DNA from: an uncultured Gemmatimonadota bacterium
GTDB lineage: Bacteria > Gemmatimonadota > Gemmatimonadetes > Longimicrobiales > Gaopeijiaceae
Reading direction: 5' to 3'
NCBI GenBank assembly: GCA_937136445.1
Contig: CAKZOQ010000419.1
Span: forward strand, 1-6,200
DNA length: 6,200 bases
The notes beneath the pieces were generated by a model that saw only the letters and a list, made by a program, of their open reading frames with translations, was not told the DNA's origin and did no database searches. Made by a program: the position numbers and the translations under genes. The stretch's first letter is position 1; every line of letters begins with the position of its first letter. Below are positions 4,744-6,200 of the stretch, in pieces.

Positions 4744-6200
4744 GTGACGGGCGTCGGCGCCCTGATCCTCGCCCTCGCGCCCCTCGGCGTCGAGGCCCAG
4801 GCGTCCTGCCCGGACCCGACGACGCTCCTCGGCGACCTTCCCGCCGCCGCTCCTCCTTCCATGGCGCACGTCCGCCTCCTGGCCGACGACGCCCTGGAGG
4901 GTCGGGAGGTGGGCACGGCCGGTGCTCGGTGCGCCGCCGCCTACATCGTCGAGGTGTTCCAGGCCGCAGGGCTCGAGCCCGCCGGAGACGAGGAGGGGAC
5001 CCGCCGCTCCTGGTACCACACCTTCCCGGTCCGATCCGGAGCCCGGATGGGGCCGACCTCCACCCTGGAAATCTCGGGCGAACCCCTGGAGGTGGGCAAG
5101 ATGTGGATGGCGCCGGGATATGCCGCGGATGGGGGCGCCGAGGGCGAACTCGCCTACGCCGGATCCCTTCTGAGCCGACCCGGGACGCCCGAGGAGGACG
5201 TCCACGCCCACGCGCCCATCACCGGAACGATCGTGGTCGCCGAGTGGGGGGACCCCGACGCCCCCGGGGGCAGGAGCCTCCGGTCGGACCCGCACTTCAA
5301 GGCCACCGTCGCCGCGGGCCGGGGCGCTGCCGGTCTGGTGGTGCTCCTCCCCGACGGCATGGAGCTCCCGACGCTGGAGGGGGAGACCCGGGCGCAGCTC
5401 GACATCCCCGTGGTCCTGGTACACGCCGACGCCGCCGAGCGCATCCGCGCCGCTGCACGCTCCGGGACGTCCGCCCGACTCCGCACCCAGGTGGAGCCCG
5501 TCTTCGCCGAGGCCCGGAACGTGGCGGCGATCCTCCCGGGGTCCGACCCGGAGCTCCGGGACGAGTACATCGTCGTGGGCGCGCACTACGACCACCTGGG
5601 ATTCGGGGGCGAAGGGTCGCTGGACCCGGATCGGCGCGCCATCCACAACGGAGCCGACGACAACGCCAGCGGCACGGCCGCCATCCTGGAAGTGGCGGAG
5701 GAACTGGCCACCGGCGTCCCGCCGGCACGGAGCGTCCTCTTCCTGGCCTTCACCGGAGAGGAGAAGGGGCTGTGGGGGTCGGCCCGCTTCGTCGCCGAGC
5801 CCACGGTGCCGCTGGAATCCATCCAGGCCATGCTGAACCTGGACATGGTGGGGCGGCTGGCCGAGGACCGCCTCACCGTCTTCGGGATGGCCACCGCCGA
5901 GGAGTGGGAGGATCTCCTCCGGGAGTCCAATGCCGAGCTGACGGCTCCACTGGAGCTGGCGCTGGCCCCCGACGGCTATGGCCCGTCGGACCACGCCTCC
6001 TTCCACGGCGTGGGCATCCCGGTCGTGCACCTCTTCACCAACACCCACCCGGACTACCACCGCCCCGAGGACGACTGGGAGCGGGTGAACGGGCCGGGCC
6101 TGGAGCGGGTCATCGACCTCACCTCGGCGCTGGTGCGGCGGCTGGCCGGCGACGCGGTGACGGCGCTTGCCGGACTGATCGAGACCGCGGTGCTCGACGG
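4720..6200 (+). CDS. Secreted M28-family zinc aminopeptidase with PA-like insert (3' end beyond right edge)
   Basis: The frame is open to the window edge (493 full codons seen). A signal peptide covers about 1-27 (basic MMPRSSR, hydrophobic core, cleavage probably after VEAQA). Residues 48-100 form the first part of an M28 domain (LLADDALEGREVGTAG at 53-68). A PA-like insert, a lid domain found in many M28 enzymes, occupies about 125-255, and the catalytic core continues from about 265. The co-catalytic zinc site is complete: His289 (GAHYDHLG), Asp313 (NGADDNASG), catalytic Glu347 and metal-binding Glu348 (FTGEEKGLWGS), Asp375 (NLDMVGR) and His447 (DYHRPEDDW); SDHASF is at 423-428. It should remove N-terminal residues from peptides in the periplasm or outside the cell. 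Tandem ATGs at 4720 and 4723 are both possible; no clear Shine-Dalgarno. It diverges from the propeller lipoprotein across 25 bases. Anything after residue 493 is unseen. Confidence 0.93.
   Translation, partial: MMPRSSRLVTGVGALILALAPLGVEAQASCPDPTTLLGDLPAAAPPSMAHVRLLADDALEGREVGTAGARCAAAYIVEVFQAAGLEPAGDEEGTRRSWYHTFPVRSGARMGPTSTLEISGEPLEVGKMWMAPGYAADGGAEGELAYAGSLLSRPGTPEEDVHAHAPITGTIVVAEWGDPDAPGGRSLRSDPHFKATVAAGRGAAGLVVLLPDGMELPTLEGETRAQLDIPVVLVHADAAERIRAAARSGTSARLRTQVEPVFAEARNVAAILPGSDPELRDEYIVVGAHYDHLGFGGEGSLDPDRRAIHNGADDNASGTAAILEVAEELATGVPPARSVLFLAFTGEEKGLWGSARFVAEPTVPLESIQAMLNLDMVGRLAEDRLTVFGMATAEEWEDLLRESNAELTAPLELALAPDGYGPSDHASFHGVGIPVVHLFTNTHPDYHRPEDDWERVNGPGLERVIDLTSALVRRLAGDAVTALAGLIETAVLD

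Noticed and set aside
4695..4916. Upstream extension of the lipoprotein frame (74 extra codons).
   Set aside because: It would bury the signal sequence and lipobox internally and lies antisense to the peptidase gene. The GTG at 4694 has a strong ribosome site.
4735..6060. Minus-strand open frame of 441 codons opposite the M28 peptidase.
   Set aside because: The plus strand encodes a full M28 metal site and signal peptide. The reverse reading is Gly/Val/Arg/His-rich shadow sequence.
1..6200. CRISPR array, tRNA, mobile element or defence island.
   Set aside because: No regularly spaced repeats, tRNA-like cloverleaf, transposase, integrase or toxin-antitoxin genes are seen. All coding space is taken by metabolic and exported-protein genes with uniform base composition.

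Overview
The window looks like chromosomal DNA from a high-GC, Gram-negative-type bacterium. It is GC-rich throughout, with strong G/C preference at third codon positions. It carries a beta-propeller protein with a lipobox next to a secreted M28 metallopeptidase that has an inserted PA-like domain, a pairing that fits Gemmatimonadota or a similar environmental lineage. That placement is inference from gene style only. No rRNA, tRNA, CRISPR array, insertion sequence or phage gene is visible, and no stretch over about 140 bases lacks a gene.

Layout. (1) Bases 1-581, minus strand: the N-terminal two thirds of a cysteine-free quinone-oxidoreductase-like MDR protein, cut by the left edge. (2) Bases 582-717: a divergent intergenic region with five copies of the hexamer GGGGCT in alternating orientation and a plausible promoter for the MDR gene. 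(3) Bases 718-3470, plus strand: four co-directional genes. They are a small protein of unknown function, a monofunctional proline dehydrogenase, 7-carboxy-7-deazaguanine synthase (QueE) and a CoA-pyrophosphatase-like Nudix hydrolase. The last three are joined by a TGATG stop/start overlap and a 4-base gap, so they are very probably one transcript. (4) Bases 3471-3542: a short convergent gap with a GC hairpin. (5) Bases 3543-4694, minus strand: a lipoprotein with PD40/TolB-like beta-propeller repeats. (6) Bases 4720-6200, plus strand: an exported M28 zinc peptidase whose reading frame is still open at the right edge.

How they may work together. The lipoprotein and the peptidase diverge from start codons only 25 bases apart, so each must be transcribed from DNA inside or very near the other's 5' end. 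Both products act outside the cytoplasm. The operon genes serve different housekeeping tasks (proline oxidation, the queuosine/7-deazaguanine precursor pathway, nucleotide-cofactor turnover) and share no obvious pathway. I found no clear new defence or mobile system. The observations most worth following are the GGGGCT cluster, the compressed divergent start region, the uncharacterised first gene of the operon, and the His/Cys-containing insert in the propeller protein.
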